A DNA stretch of 64,000 nucleotides from Bagarius yarrelli (GCA_005784505.1 VCAZ01000039.1:1267001-1331000); one strand, 5' to 3'. Shown: positions 23,803-36,880, counted from the first letter of the stretch. A program made the numbers and translations. The notes: generated by a model from the sequence alone, not told the origin.

Positions 23803-26533
23803 TCATGCGGTAGGACTGGTGATTTGGCTGTTGTAGTCGGCGGACTCCATTTTGAGGATATAAGGGATGATGCTGTCAATGGGTACATTTCCGATGAGCC
23901 CGGTGAAAAAAAGTTCTTCTGTTATGCTGGAGCTCATCAGACGCAGCGCTGGCAGACGCATCAGGGTTCGTGCCAGTCTGCCAATCCAATCAGATGAAGA
24001 GATTAATAAGGTAAAGAGTAAAGGCAGAAAAGGTGAGAGAAAAGAAGATTATAGTACAGACCTGTACGTGTCGTCAGGATAAGTCTTTTGCACGTAATCC
24101 TGCAACTCCATCTGCGCTTTTTCCTGAAATTTTTTGATCTGACTGCTGCTGTTCAGGCCTGGGTGGTCTAAAGGAAAAAAAGCATGGCTGTGGTATAAAA
24201 GGAATAAAACAATTAAGCAGATTAAATAAGGTGGATTGTGGTGTGAACTATAAAAAGGTCGTGTTCTCCTTTCTGCTGTTCCCTTTTAGGGGTCGCCACA
24301 GCGAATTGTTTGTCTCCACCTACCCCTATTCTCTAGATCCTCTTTACTCACACCAACTAACTTCATGTCCTTGTTTATCGCATCCATATTCCTTCCTCTT
24401 TGGTCTTCCTCTTTGTCTTCTGCCTGGTAGCTTCATTTCTAACATCCTCCTACCAATATATTCACTATCCCTCCTCTGTACATGCCCAAACCACCATTTA
24501 TTTATTTATTCAATTATATTTAAATTCAGACTGAAATCTTTTTTTAACCGGCAAATTCTCTCTCTCTCTCTCTCTCTCCCTCGCCCTCTCTTTTGCTCTC
24601 TCAGCCATGTGTAAAAATGATGTCTCATGCTGACTGGTGTCTTTTAGGCTTTAGATTATCCTAACACCTCACCGATTTTAAACTAAATCAAAATCGCAAG
24701 ATGGCAGTTGTGATTTTCTGACTTGTGTAGAAAGTAGAGAACAATCAATATTTAAGGATTCTTCAAAATGATCAGATATCGGTTTTGTTATATCGGGTCC
24801 ACCGATATATAGCACCATTTTGAGCTTGTGGCCATTTTGGGAAATGCACGCAAGGCCAACAACAAAACAGGGGAAAACTCTTTTATATAAAACACAAAAC
24901 TTTCATACACAAAGAATATTTGCTGATCTGTGATGTGACTGTCGCTTAACACGCTGCATTGTGAAGCTGTGTTCAGTTTTTAATTAGGTGTATGTTCTAT
25001 TCTAAACTAAAAAACACTTTTAATTACTTTAAATAATGAATTAATAGAAACAAATAAACACGACAGTTGGGAGCGAGGCCTTGCTGCGGTGGGCAACCGG
25101 TGTTGTGGATTAACACTTGCCTAATACTTTATTTAACATTGCAAGTATTGCACTACATTCATTATGTTTTCAATTACAACCTAATTCTGCTTTTTTATTT
25201 CAATTAGGTTTTTTTAAATTTGTTGGAATTGTTTTTAGTTCTTTTTTTAATTTCTTACATTTTCAGACACAGTTTCACAATTTTTATAAACAAAAATACT
25301 CGTTCAGTTCAGTTTAGTTGCTATTATTGTGTTTAATACAAATAATATCGGTTCCGGATATCGGTTATTACTCACATAAAATAATCGGTATCGGTTCCAA
25401 TAATATTAGTCACTCTTTAGTAGCAAGAATGTGTGTGTTTACCTGGACTAAAAAGGACAATGGCTTTCAGGTAAGCATACTCATAACCGTCTGTCTCCAG
25501 CTTGGCCATGCTGTTACAGAACTCCTGCAGTTTCCAGATGTGTTCCATCACCAACTTTACTCGATCGCCAGACAGCTTGTCTTTAGGAGATATAATAATT
25601 AGTTAATTAGGACTATCGAAAAGAGGACTCATTTGCTAACTAATACTCTTCGGGAAGCATTACAGTGATGACATACCCTCCTGAATGCTGCTCTGCAGAT
25701 GGTTGACAATGGCAGCCAAGATGGTGGAGAGGCTCATGACTTGAGCACACTGCGCCAGACCGAGAGTGAACAACTCGTTCCAGCATGCCCGTACCAAAGA
25801 TGTGTTACACTCCTGTCTGCAACGCACAAACAGTACATATATTTATATATAGTATATACGAATTGCTTGCATGGGATCATCAAAAAAGAGCACATTTATA
25901 CACACTATAAACAATGGCTTACTAACTACACTCTTTGTTGTAAATGTATCTTCAAATGCATTCATTGGCTGCTGTACCTTTTGTTAGGGTTGGGCAACTA
26001 TGACAAGAAATGATGATACAATGATACCATGAAATCAGTACAATTTAAAATATGTATCATAACATGACAAACAGTTCTGAGGATATATTTATGTCTACAA
26101 GAATGTATTAGAGGTGGAGATGGTTAAGGTGTTGGACCACCGATCGGGAGATTGTAGGTTCGATTCCTAGCACAAGCGAGCTACCACCGCTGGGCCCCGA
26201 ATTGCTTAGTTGTATAAATGAGATAAATGTAAGTTGCTCTGAATAAGGGCATATATTAAAAGGTTTCAACTGAAATGGCAACATTTTTATTACAATTTTT
26301 GATTATTGGATTAAGCTCTTTTTACAATTTAATGTTTAGTGGGGGGTTTTTTTATTTTAAAGGTTTAATACAACAGCCAATCAATGTTTGTAGTTCTTAT
26401 ATTTCAAAAATCAATTAGAAAATAGCAGAAAAAGAAAAGAACAATAATATGAAAAGACAGACCCACAGACATAGATAGTTATATAGACAGACAGACAGAC
26501 AGACATGTTGAAAACTGCTGTCCACTTGTAAGC

Positions 26534-26573
<40 letters not shown>

Positions 26574-26632
26574 GTACAGTCATATACAGATAGAGAGACA
26601 GATACTGTAAATAGATAGATGGACACATAGAC

Positions 26633-26679
<47 letters not shown>

Positions 26680-29600
26680 AGGAAAGATGAATGGATGGAT
26701 GGATGAATGGAAGGAAGGAAGGATGGATGGGTAGATAGATAGATATTTACTAACTGCTGTCCACTTGTAACCTGAACATTCGATTTAGATGTAATAGCAG
26801 GTCTGAAGAGCTCCAAAAACACATACAGTGACTCTCACCCGAGAGCTAGAAAGGCTGGGATGGAGCGCGACCAGTGCATGGAGAGAAACAGCAGACGGGA
26901 CGCAGACTCACAAATATAATGGACATTCAGATACTCCGGCATCGGGCTGGGCATTGTAAGCTAGAGAAGGAGGAGCATAGAGACAGACATTTATAAACTC
27001 AGTTCTGCAAACTCTTAAGGCTGGTTTATATTTTATATATATTTTTTATCAGATTTGCAGCTTGATGTAAGTGTGAATTTGCTGCACGTTTAAGTCTCGT
27101 TGTTTGTTATCACTTTTTAAGCATACTTAAATTTAGTTAGTAAAAGGTCTATGCTGTACAAAGAAGGTATGCTGTAAGAACTCATTAAGCTGTAGAATTT
27201 CTTTTATTATGGCGGTTCCCTACCTGCATTCTTCTAATAAAAAAACAGCTTGGTTTTAATAAATTAAAGAATGTAATATTTATCAAATCCACTCAAGTTT
27301 TAAAACACACACTTACACGGCAGAGATGTTTTGCTTGCGTGTGTAATCGCACCTTAAAGTTGACATGTGTGTCCGTGAGCAGAGGACCCTCCACTTCTAT
27401 AAGAGGTGTATCCTGATCCCTGCTGATGACCTGTATAGTTGCTCCGCCCATACACTCCACCTCTGACAGACCCTGTCCCTCCCCCTCCTCGTTAGCGTTT
27501 AACGCTTTGGCAAGAGTGTCAAAGGCACTGTGGGCACACATATGCACTCATTTTAGACATATACTTGAAAGCACTTTACATTTTCCTTAATTTACAGATT
27601 CTCTCTCTCTTTCTTTCATTTACACACCTGTGTCGGATTTAATATCACATATAAAAATGGCACAAATCGGAATTAAAGAGATCTGATTCCATGTGGCTTA
27701 TGCTGTTCACACTGTCGTAAGAAAAACAGATCTGAGCCACATGTGGGCAAAAAAAAAAAATCCAGATTTGGGCCACATTTGCAATGTTATAGTCACCACA
27801 GAATCAGTACCGTGTTATTTCGCTGGCCGACTCCTCCTGCTGGCAGCTTGTAATGTCTCCATCCCCATTATTAAGTGAATCGCTAAGACTGGCTAATGAT
27901 GTCACCACATTGGCCAGTGTGCCTAAATCCCCATGGCTGGTCTCTGTCTAAAGGTCAAATTGAATAATTGTTAATACACACACAAATTATGTAAAATAAC
28001 CCGAAATAATAAGTCTAAATAATTGGTACATTAATATCCAATACTGCATGTACATAAATAATACTCAGTTATAATGCATTAGAAATCATGTTACCTTGGT
28101 GTCTGTTGCTAGGAGTAATGTACCGTCAGCTTGGATGACAGGTTGTTGAATGTTTACCAGCATCCCGGGGTCCAATAACCCGGAGCTACAGAAATGATGT
28201 CCGATTTAATCAACCAATCAGAGGATAAGAAATATAACCAAAGGGCACTGATCAAATTTTTTACTTCTATAATATAAAGCGTTTAAAGACGTAAAGGAAG
28301 CAACAATGTTTATTAATTTCACACCATGCATTAGAAAACATGTACGTTATTTTTACGATTAAACAATTAAACAAAAGATAAAGATTAAAAGTGTGTGTAT
28401 TACCGTGTGCTGTCCTTGTCTGTGATGAAAGTCGGGGTTGCTATAAGGGGACTTCTTAAATCTTTCCGGATGTAGATCTTCTCGGTTGAGGCGGCACAAT
28501 TTGCGGGTTTTTCTCTGGGCAGGTCTAAAGGCTTCCTCTCACTCTGCACAGCTGCAGGGTCGCACACAAATGCACTTAGTTAAAAACACTTACTAACAGT
28601 ACTGTAAACCTACTTATTCATGCAACTATCTAAATCAGCCAACAATGTGACAGCGGTGTAATGCATAAAATAACGCAGATACAAACCAGCAGGTCTAAGA
28701 AAATGTTCACTTCAATAGCTTGTTTGTACAATAGCTTGTTTGTAATCATGTGACTCTGATGAAGTGTGAAATCCTGATAGCGGACCGGAAATAAAAAAAA
28801 AAACACACAATGAAAGATATAAAGAAATTTATTGTAGCGGTTTAGATGCTACAACATATGTTGGACGAGTTCCTAAGTTGGATATGTTAAGAAGAGGAGG
28901 TTTTTTGCTGAACTGAAATATTTGCCTGCCATAGGGGAGATAGATAAGCGAATATTATGCTCCAGACATCCTTTGCCACCAAAAAACTTATAAAAGTCTA
29001 TAAAAGCATGGATGCATACAGTTTTTTTGTTAGTGGATGAGTTAACGATGAGCTGTCAATTATCCTAACAACAAGCATTCAACGTCCCGGTATCACAGCC
29101 CAGTGCAACACTTCAAGTACGGAAAAGCCAACTTTATATTAAAATGTGGATAGCATATGTCAGTTACATTAACATAACCTAGACAAAGTGGTCACTGCAC
29201 TACATACGCTGCTTCTGACTGCATCTGCAGGTTTTCAAGGCACTTTTCCATTTTCTCACTTTCAATTTCTTGAAAAATTCTCCCTTAAGAGTAAAGATTT
29301 ACCTCACAATAAAAGCTTTTCTCTCTTTTTTTTGGTTTGACCAATTTGCGCATCCGCAAACAACACAAAACATAGGCATTTTCAGATTCTTTTAGCAACT
29401 GCTACATAGAAAAATTACTTCCGGACCTCAGGCTGCATCATGCGGCACCGCAATGACATCACGTACAAACAGCCTATTCGAAATAAAAGTATGTCTAAAG
29501 TGCAAACGTGTGCAAAGCAAAGAAAAAACACCCACACTCCATCTTCATGCCCATCTCGAGGCACTTCCTGAGGCGGCAGAACTGGCAGCGGTTGCGGTGA

Positions 29601-31452
29601 TGCTTGTTGACCACACAGTCTTGGTTGCTGCGGCAACTGTAGGTCAGACTTTTTCTGACACTTCGTTTAAAGAAGCCTTTGCAGCCCTCGCAGCTAACAG
29701 CTCCGTAATGCCTCCCTAAAATTGCGCAGACATGTTATTAATACTGTATTATAACCAGGAAGTGTATTCAAGGACGATAAGTTAGTGTAAATTTACCTGA
29801 AGCTTTGTCTCCACACACTACGCAGTACTCTACAGGCTGTGTTCGGCCTACCTCTCCACCCTTACCCAGAATCCTCTCCACTGAGACTGCATCTGTGACA
29901 AACTGCACCATCACAAGGGGGGGTGGGGGGTCACCTTCTTTATCAAACACATCATCCTTAAAATGTATACATGGTTATAAAGTTCTTAGTAATGAAGACA
30001 GAAAGAGGGGCTATGGGGAATTGTGGGGAAGTGGTTACGGTGTTGGACTGATACCTGGAGGTTCGGGGTTCAATTTCCAGCAACACCAATTACATCTGAC
30101 CAGTAATGGATTATTAAACATCCAGCAGTGACTAGTGACATGGTGGTAACATTTTAGGGGCAGCATTGACACTATGTTTACAATTCCTAGAAATACTGCT
30201 GCCTCAATAATACCGCACCATCATTATGTCTGTATCACTGTAGTCTCAGCCGCAGGCGTCTTCCAGTTTGATGCATATGGCACTACAATATGAAACCCTG
30301 CAGGTTTACTGCTACCTTACAAACTGTCCACCACCCAAACTTTACTTTGCTGGTAGTTTGGTGTTGGTCTGTACTTCACAGTGTGTGTACCTGTATTTGA
30401 CCCGGTACCAGGCTGTCGGATGTGGTAAAGATGAGCTGTTTAGTGCTGGGGCTGCTAGGAGACGCCAGGATGACTTTGCCTGTTGAAGTTCCATCATGAG
30501 CAGCCAGGATAAACTGCTGCTTGGGCACACTGGCCGGATCCACAGCCGTCACAATCTGGATCTTCTGTCCCGTCTGCTGATCCGTCACAATCTAAGCAGA
30601 GGAATGCTGTCAGTAACACTAACTTATTTCTTCACAAAGTTACACTATTTTTAGGAAAATAATCCTCAGAAAAAATATTTAAATGATTTTTTTGTTCTGA
30701 TTTTTTGTGCCTTGCTGTTTACTAAGTTTAGCATAAATTTATTTGTGCAGTAACAAATACACATTTAGAAATCAACGTGAAAACTGTCTTTATAGTAGAT
30801 TTCATTCATAGCTTGCAAACGGTTCCATAATTTTATTTTTAATTATCACAGATTTTCACTTTAGATTTGGGCCATGCAGTTTTTTTTAGACTTGCATCAA
30901 ACATGAGTACAGCTGTCATACAGGAAGCAATACACAATACAAAAAGTCATTCTATCTATAGCTTCATTTGTAACAGTCATTTTTGTGCTCGCAATTTTGT
31001 CAATTCAAATATTTTCTTTTGTCAGTGCCTCTGCTTCAGACCTGAAGGCACCAATACAAAGATCCCACGTTTGCCATTCAAGGAGTTTTAGATTTGATCA
31101 ATTCTAAATAACAAAACCTGTATTGCAGTCCGAATAACTCATTAGCTGTCTCTATACATGTATAAAGTACATAAGAACTCTTATTAACCAATAATGACTT
31201 AATGAGCGGTTGTAATATGACACTGTGTGTAGACAATTACTTACTGTACAACTTTGGTATGCTAGCTAAGCTTTTAAGATTAAACTCTTTTAGTTAGCAT
31301 TAACTTTGCAAAAGATGCTATACTACAGTAGGGTTCTCTGTATTGGATAAAGATAATTCAATAACAATACATTGGCTAAACTACTCCTATGGTGAAGTAA
31401 CTGAAATGTGTCATAACCCAGCAACGATAAAGCTCTTATTTTTACAAAAGAC

Positions 31453-31499
<47 letters not shown>

Positions 31500-34019
31500 C
31501 ACATTGTTTTCCAGTAGCTTTAGGTTACAGTTCAAACTGGCAACAAAGGTGTTTAATTTAAAGACCGACCGATATGGGTTTTTGGGGGCTGATGACGATA
31601 CTGATATAAGGAAGTAAAAAAAAATCTGATATCGATATATCAGCCGATGCATGTTCTGGTACATACTAGTCAAAAGTTTGGACACACTTCCCATTTAACA
31701 GGTACTAAATGACTTAATATTATACCCTAGGAGTGGGATTAAGAAACAGTTGTCTTGTTATTATTTGGGAATTAGGCTTGGCTTCATGTTTAAAAATGAA
31801 AAATACAAACAAATTTAAACCAATGCAGATGTGATCGCAGCAGAAATTCACCAAAGATGAAAGATATGAATTCGGTAAATGTGTTGCATGTATCGATGAC
31901 CACACTTTCCCCTGTACATTCCCAAATTTTAATAGAGGAAGTGGTAGTGCAGGGGTAGTAAGGTGTTGGATGCCTAATTGGAAGATCGGGGTTTGATTCC
32001 AAGCACTACCAAGTTACTACTGCTGGGGCCTTGAGCAAAGCCCTTAACCCTTTAAATGTAAATGTAATGAAGGTGACCTTTTTGTGCTGCAAGCACCAGA
32101 TTTGAAACACAATAACATTGTTTTGAATGTGCAATGGTGGAAAAATCTGTGCTGGTATGCAATTAAGTCTGCATCTATTCCTTTTTTTAATCGGTCAATA
32201 TAATGAAAGACCTCTCTAGCATTTTGCGGACTGATGAGTAAAAATGCGATGTAATGGGAAAAGTCAGAGACAAACAGGAGACGGTGAATTACAGACAGGT
32301 TGTTTTCAGCTCTACTACAGAAAGTATGCTAAAACACGTAATACATAGCGCATACGAACTTTGACCTATTTAATTATATTCATTCCATAAGTGTCCAAAA
32401 GTATATTCACTCTAAAAGTGATTATATTCACTCCAAATGTAGTCATGTACCTGTATTCTCTGTGGTGTGGTGACAGAGGAGTCTGCGGAGATGATCTGAA
32501 TGCGCTGTGGAGAAGCACTCATCACCGGGCTGTCTGTAGGAGATGCCTGCATCTGCAAAGCATACAAACATTCTTAGACATTTCACATATCACAATGTGT
32601 GCATCACGCACAGAGAGCAACTAAGAGAGTGGGGGCAAGATGTCCTCTCGTTAAAACTCGTCCTGTGTGGGTCAAGTGCTGTGTTACCATGGAGACCGGT
32701 CGTGCAATACAAAGCGCCACAAAGAGCCATGTTAATGTAAACTGGTGGCTTTTACACAAGAATATGCATTTTGCCAAACAAATCTTATTTTAATATGATG
32801 TCGAACGCCCCATTGTAACTTGTGGTATCAATAGATTCTGTTGTGGGGATTTTCTGTGCACTGGTCCCATAATAAGTTGGATAGAGCGAGTGGGATTGAT
32901 CAAACGTTTTGCTGGAGGGGGTGGGATTGATCCAAAATGTTGCTGGAGGGGATGGAATAGATCTAATGTTCTGCTGGAGGGGGTTAGATTGATCCAATGT
33001 TCTGCTGGAGGGCAAGGGATTGATAAAATCAGATGGGGTGGGATTGATCAAACATTCTGCTGGAGAGGGTAAAACTGATCATCTAAATAGTGGGATTGAT
33101 CAAATTTTCTGCTGGAGGGGATGGGATTGATTAAATGTTCTGATTGAAGGCTGGGATTGATCAAAGGTACTAATGGAGGGGTTGGATTAAACAAACCATC
33201 TGCTGGATGGTTAGATGGAGGTAAAATTGATCAAAATTTCTGATGGAGTGGATGGAATTGATAAAACGTTTATCTGAATGGTGGGATTTGATAAAGATTT
33301 CCTCTTAAAGGGGGTGGAGTTGATAAAAAAATCATCTAAATGGTGGGACTGATCAAAGGTTCTGCTGGAGGGCATGAGATTGATCAAACATTCTGATGGA
33401 GGGGGTGGAATTGATTAAAAGTACTAATGGAGAGGTTGGATTAAACAAACGTTCTGCTGGGGGGGTGAGATTGATCAAACTTTCTGATGGAGGGGGTGGG
33501 TTTGATTTAAAGTACTAATAGGGAGGTTGGATTAAACAAACGTTCTGCTGGAGGGGGTAGGATTGATCAAAAGTTTAGACAGAGGGGATGAGATTGATCA
33601 AATATGGGGGTTTTAGGATCGATAAAACCTTCAACTGGAGGTGATGGGATTAAACAAACGTTCTGATGGAGAGAGTGGGATTGATCAAAGTTTGGCTGAA
33701 CGAGGTGAGCACTAGTCAAACTGTGGAGAGTGCAGGATTGGTTGGTTCTGTTGGAGATGATGGGACTGATTTAGGTTTTGCTGGAAACAGTGGAATTTAT
33801 ACACTTTTCCCTTGGGGTGGTGGGCTCAAACTTCCTGGTTAAACAAACCAGGGCGATAGAGGGCGGTACTGATGAAACAAATAACGCTGGAGCAGGAGGG
33901 ACTGATCAAATTTATAAATTTGTCTCTCACTCAGTCCTTCTCTCATAAAGGTGTCTCACCTCGACTACCTGCTCACTGGTCACTATCTGCTGAGCCAGCA
34001 TGGCCAGTTGGGTTGTCAT
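23803..34019 (-). CDS. nr2c2: Orphan nuclear receptor TR4 (NR2C2), 14 coding exons
   Basis: Exons on -: 34019-33960, 32552-32451, 30591-30391, 29902-29797, 29715-29536, 28551-28404, 28185-28095, 27947-27811, 27527-27353, 26960-26839, 25816-25677, 25580-25443, 24167-24062, 23977-23803; 1881 nt, 626 aa (human about 615). Order: an N-terminal region with SPQRIQIISADSS and QQTGQKIQIVTAVD; a two-finger DNA-binding domain at 148-213 (C148/C151/C165/C168, P-box CEGCKG 165-170, second finger C184-C203); a hinge with TEKIYIRKDLRSPLIATPTF; a ligand-binding domain from about 390 with MPEYLNVHYICESASRLLF; and the C-terminal ELFFTGLIGN...IPYILKMES helix. Family knowledge: it acts in the nucleus as a homodimer or with TR2 on AGGTCA direct repeats, especially DR1. 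An in-frame TGA five codons upstream supports the start. The 29902 acceptor was chosen because it restores the family joint Q-FVTDAVSVER; an acceptor at 29957 would add 18 codons in frame. mrps25 and nr2c2 are head-to-tail. Confidence 0.97.
24262..24500 (-). mobile_element. 3' remnant of a LINE retrotransposon
   Basis: In nr2c2's last intron region. Read on -, the frame gives WFGHVQRRDSEYIGRRML and then PGRRQRGRPKR, a pattern characteristic of the C-terminal end of fish non-LTR reverse transcriptases. Frameshifts follow and then the sequence AGGGGTCGCCACAGCG (+ strand). It is a decayed 5'-truncated copy. Confidence 0.65.
26108..26255 (+). mobile_element. tRNA-derived SINE, family 1
   Basis: In an nr2c2 intron. 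The head has GGTTCGATTCC as a perfect B-box. The body (CTGGGCCCCGAATTGCTTAG) and tail (GTAAGTTGCTCTGAATAAGG) follow. Confidence 0.7.
26535..26742. repeat. Poly(A) tract and GATA/GGAT microsatellites
   Basis: A run of about 37 A (26535-26571), then (GATA)n at about 26629-26678 and (GGAT/GGAA)n to 26742, in an nr2c2 intron about 100 bp from exon 26839-26960. Confidence 0.9.
30022..30095 (+). mobile_element. Head fragment of a family 1 SINE
   Basis: GTGGTTACGGTGTTGGACTG followed by GGGGTTCAATTTCC matches the tRNA-like head of family 1. The tail is missing. Confidence 0.5.
31454..31499. repeat. (TA)n microsatellite
   Basis: Alternating TA run of about 45 bp in an nr2c2 intron. Confidence 0.9.
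31937..32062 (+). mobile_element. tRNA-derived SINE, family 1
   Basis: In an nr2c2 intron. Head with GGGTAGTAAGGTGTTGGATG and GGTTTGATTCC, then body CTGCTGGGGCCTTGAGCAAA. The tail is cut short. Confidence 0.65.
32885..33905. repeat. Minisatellite of about 1 kb in nr2c2 intron
   Basis: About 28-30 imperfect head-to-tail copies of a unit of roughly 30-36 bp, with the core GGGATTGATCAAACGTTCTG followed by CTGGAGGGGGT. The units carry recurring TGATCA words. It fills most of the intron between coding exons 1 and 2 of nr2c2 and begins about 55 bp from exon 33960-34019. Spacer-length variation and lack of unique spacers exclude a CRISPR array. Confidence 0.9.
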
Positions 34020-34035
34020 GCTGATGTACGGTCAT
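33973..34035 (-). other. Overlapping upstream ORF at the nr2c2 start
   Basis: An ATG at 34035-34033 (-) lies 16 nt upstream of the nr2c2 ATG and out of frame with it. It runs 20 codons to a TGA inside the coding exon, overlapping the main start. If the mRNA leader includes it, ribosomes using it would bypass the receptor start. Confidence 0.45.
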
Positions 34036-34234
34036 TAGCAGCTTCTTACTGGTGCACTGCTGCATCTGTTAAGACCTGCTGGACCTGTGAACCACAATAG
34101 CCACAAATTTCCCCATGAAATGACAAACAATATACTTTACTCATGCAGCATTTTACACAGAAACCCTCACTAAATCATGGGGCATTGTTCAACATGCTTA
34201 CACCATTCGTCTGCATATTAAGTCAGTAATAGAA

Positions 34235-34575
34235 GTGCTATGCAATGCTATAGTCACTTTACTTTACAGTGCTATTTGCACAATATTGTTGTTAATTTGC
34301 ACATTTCATGTCTTACCTCATCTTAAAACATGGTTGGCGCTATTTGCGTTATATTCCGCTCTCTATTGTCTTTTTTGCACTGTCCTCGTAATGTTTGTAT
34401 TGTTTATTGCCCTGTCTGTATTAGGTTGCACACATGCACTTTATGTCTATCCTGTTTAGTGGCTCTTTGTTGTTGTAAAATTCTATGTTTTGTGTAGCAC
34501 CAGGCGGTCCTGGAAAAACGTTATTTCATTTCACTCTGTACTGCATTCTGCTATATATGGTTAAAATGACAATAA
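34235..34575 (+). repeat. Probable 3' end of a dispersed retroelement
   Basis: The segment ends CGTTATTTCATTTCACTCTG ... GGTTAAAATGACAATAAA, a terminus I recall as very common in teleost genomes at 3' ends of non-LTR elements. No reverse-transcriptase frame remains. Family not assigned. Confidence 0.4.
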
Positions 34576-34837
34576 ATTAGAAAATATAAGGGTGTCTTAT
34601 GTTTAATTGGAGTAAAACATGCAGCCATAGAATAGTTTATTAGTAACTGTCTTTGAACTAAAAGGATGTTGGTCATTATAAAGGTTCCTGGTGGTTATCA
34701 TCAATTATTATTATTTAAATAACGAAGCAAAATTGCCATCTGTACATTTACGCTGCCGCACAAATAGCAAAAGATAACATTTACTGCTGAATCAGCTCAG
34801 ACCTAGAATGAGAAATCTGAATCCATTTATTGTGGTA

Positions 34838-35005
34838 GGTGGTGGCTCAGTGGTTAAAGTGTTGGCCTGATACCAGAAAGACCAGGGTTTGATTCTCGCC
34901 ACCACTGTGGGCCCTTTTGCAAGGCCCCCTAATTGCTCAGTCATATAAAAGAGTAATGCAAGTTGCTCTGGATAAAAGAGTCTGCTAAATGCTGTAAATG
35001 TTAAA
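34838..35005 (+). mobile_element. tRNA-derived SINE, family 1, intact A-box
   Basis: Between the nr2c2 first coding exon and its promoter. Perfect A-box (TGGCTCAGTGG), near B-box (GGTTTGATTCT), body TGGGCCCTTTTGCAAGGCCC and tail GCTCTGGATAAAAGAGTCTG then CTAAATGCTGTAAATG. The most complete family 1 copy. Confidence 0.75.
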
Positions 35006-36460
35006 TGTATTAGTTGGAATCCTTCTGAATCGTTTATTGAATGGATCAGAGTCTCACGAGTAATGAGTCCGTAGCATGAGTCCGTAGGAAATCTGACTGC
35101 TTTTGTCATGGTTCTTCTACTAGAGGGCACTCAACAGATCTGTTTACTGAATCCTTGAACTTATGCTACACCCTCTTATGCTACACGCTCTGAGTCTGAT
35201 ACGCTGAATCCTGCGGTTCAGACGAATCAGTACCCACGATTTCGAGTCCATGTTTCTGATCATGCAGAATGAAGTTTCCTAATGAACTTATTCGACTAAT
35301 CGTTACTAGGGTTACTAGCTAACAACACCTGACCGGTGAAATCTCTAATATGTATAGTCTAAAGGATAACAAGATTGATTCTAAATTCTGGATACTTCTG
35401 TAGCATCTTCACTGCGGTACTTACTACTGTAATAAATCACCTGACGATACCAACCCATAAACTAATGAGTTACTTTAGATACATAAGTTTAATACGGGAA
35501 TTATAATTTTTTTTAAGTATAAAAGGTTTAATAAGTGAAGAGTTCAGCACATCATTTTGGCTTCTTAAAGGTGCAGTGCTTTATTTTAAGGTACCTCACA
35601 GGTATTCATTTTACACAACATGCTGTCTGCTAATACACTTCTGTTGGCTGTACACATATACAAACCGTCGATTTAAAGGGTTTATATGCTATATGATAAA
35701 TATTATATTAGTTTAATCCATCTGTTCAAATGGTATAAAACCTCTGGTGCTCTTGAACGCTGCATATCTACTAAGCAACTAAAAATGATGTAAATCTATA
35801 GGATGTGTGTTTCAAAGCAAAATTTCTCCATTTTTCTATTCTAAGCTAATTAATTTATTTTTAATTACAGACTTTAAAGATGTATCTTTAAATTCCTCTC
35901 AGAGCAGCAAGAGGAACAAAATGGAGAATCTGGCGAAATGCCAAAAATAAGGACACTCAATATTTTATATGCGGTTTTAAATGTGTTTAAAACATCTGTT
36001 TTTCTATTGTTTTTTACGGGGTCTCCTTTATTTTATATTTATTAAATTATAAACAGACTCCCGCACACGTTATATTAAGACCAAGCAAAAAAAAAAATAC
36101 ACCCTCTGTCCCGAGATGGCAAAGGTAAAAGGGTCGCCTCATTCCCCCCCACCCATATTGCGACACATCCCGCCCCCTGCTACAGTATTGGTCAATATTA
36201 TTCGAAATCCTGTGTTTGGATTTGCTCCCGAACTGTCCAATCGGCAGACAGTTTGTATTAGCCAATAACACCGCAGAAATATGGGTTTGCCAAAATACGG
36301 GTAGAAAACAAATACACGCTATAGAATCGGGCTCTGTAGCACACGGTTACAGTTAGCTTATTAGCTGACATGCTAATTATCAATCTTTTTAATCGCGCGC
36401 AGTTTTCCGTGTATAAATTCCAACCTCATTCCTCAGGAGTGTTTGTTTGCTAAAGGAAGA

Positions 36461-36461
<1 letters not shown>

Positions 36462-36499
<38 letters not shown>
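36462..36499. repeat. (TG)n microsatellite near nr2c2 promoter
   Basis: About 18 TG units roughly 190 bp into the probable first nr2c2 intron. Confidence 0.9.
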
Positions 36500-36502
<3 letters not shown>

Positions 36503-36692
36503 AATGGAAACTATGATTGACACGCTTTTAATCGGAGGACAGTAGATGTGTGCTCGGTACGGCCTGTCGTTAAGACTCGGGGTGCCGGGCTTTTTTCCTG
36601 ATCAGCTAATCGAGAGAAAAGCGGATTTTATACTGTCTATTTTAAGCAGTATTTATGGTCGCGGTTAACACGAAAACAGAAATATGACTTAC

Positions 36693-36880
36693 CTGTGAAG
36701 TTAACTAACTTATTTTAACGGTCGTTTCGCTTAATACAAATGATTTGTTATTGTTTTTCTCCTGTGAAAGGTCATAGTTCGTGACCCCGTTTCGGCCTGC
36801 TGGGAGTTTTTTCTCATCCTCCCTGTCGCGCGCTCCCTCAGCCCCCCTTTTCCTGTTTGCTCGCGCGCACACCAGCCACG
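36693..36880 (-). other. nr2c2: Probable non-coding first exon of nr2c2
   Basis: On -, CTTCACAG is followed by a perfect donor (GTAAGT, 36692-36687). Upstream of it is the only GC-rich, CpG-rich stretch of the area (about 36780-36960), carrying a CRE and a CCAAT box. The right end is not determinable; 36880 is a guess just downstream of the CRE. The intron to the first coding exon would be about 2.6 kb. Confidence 0.45.

Noticed and set aside
24231..24614. Forward 127-codon open frame
   Set aside because: It is antisense to a LINE reverse-transcriptase remnant plus a CT-rich run; no family or start context supports it.
32885..33905. Could the regular repeats be a CRISPR-like array?
   Set aside because: The units run directly into each other, differ in length and sequence, and lack unique spacers; the setting is a vertebrate intron. 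It is a minisatellite.
35121..35135. CTAGAGGGCA as a CTCF site
   Set aside because: Only a partial match to the core; several fixed positions fail.
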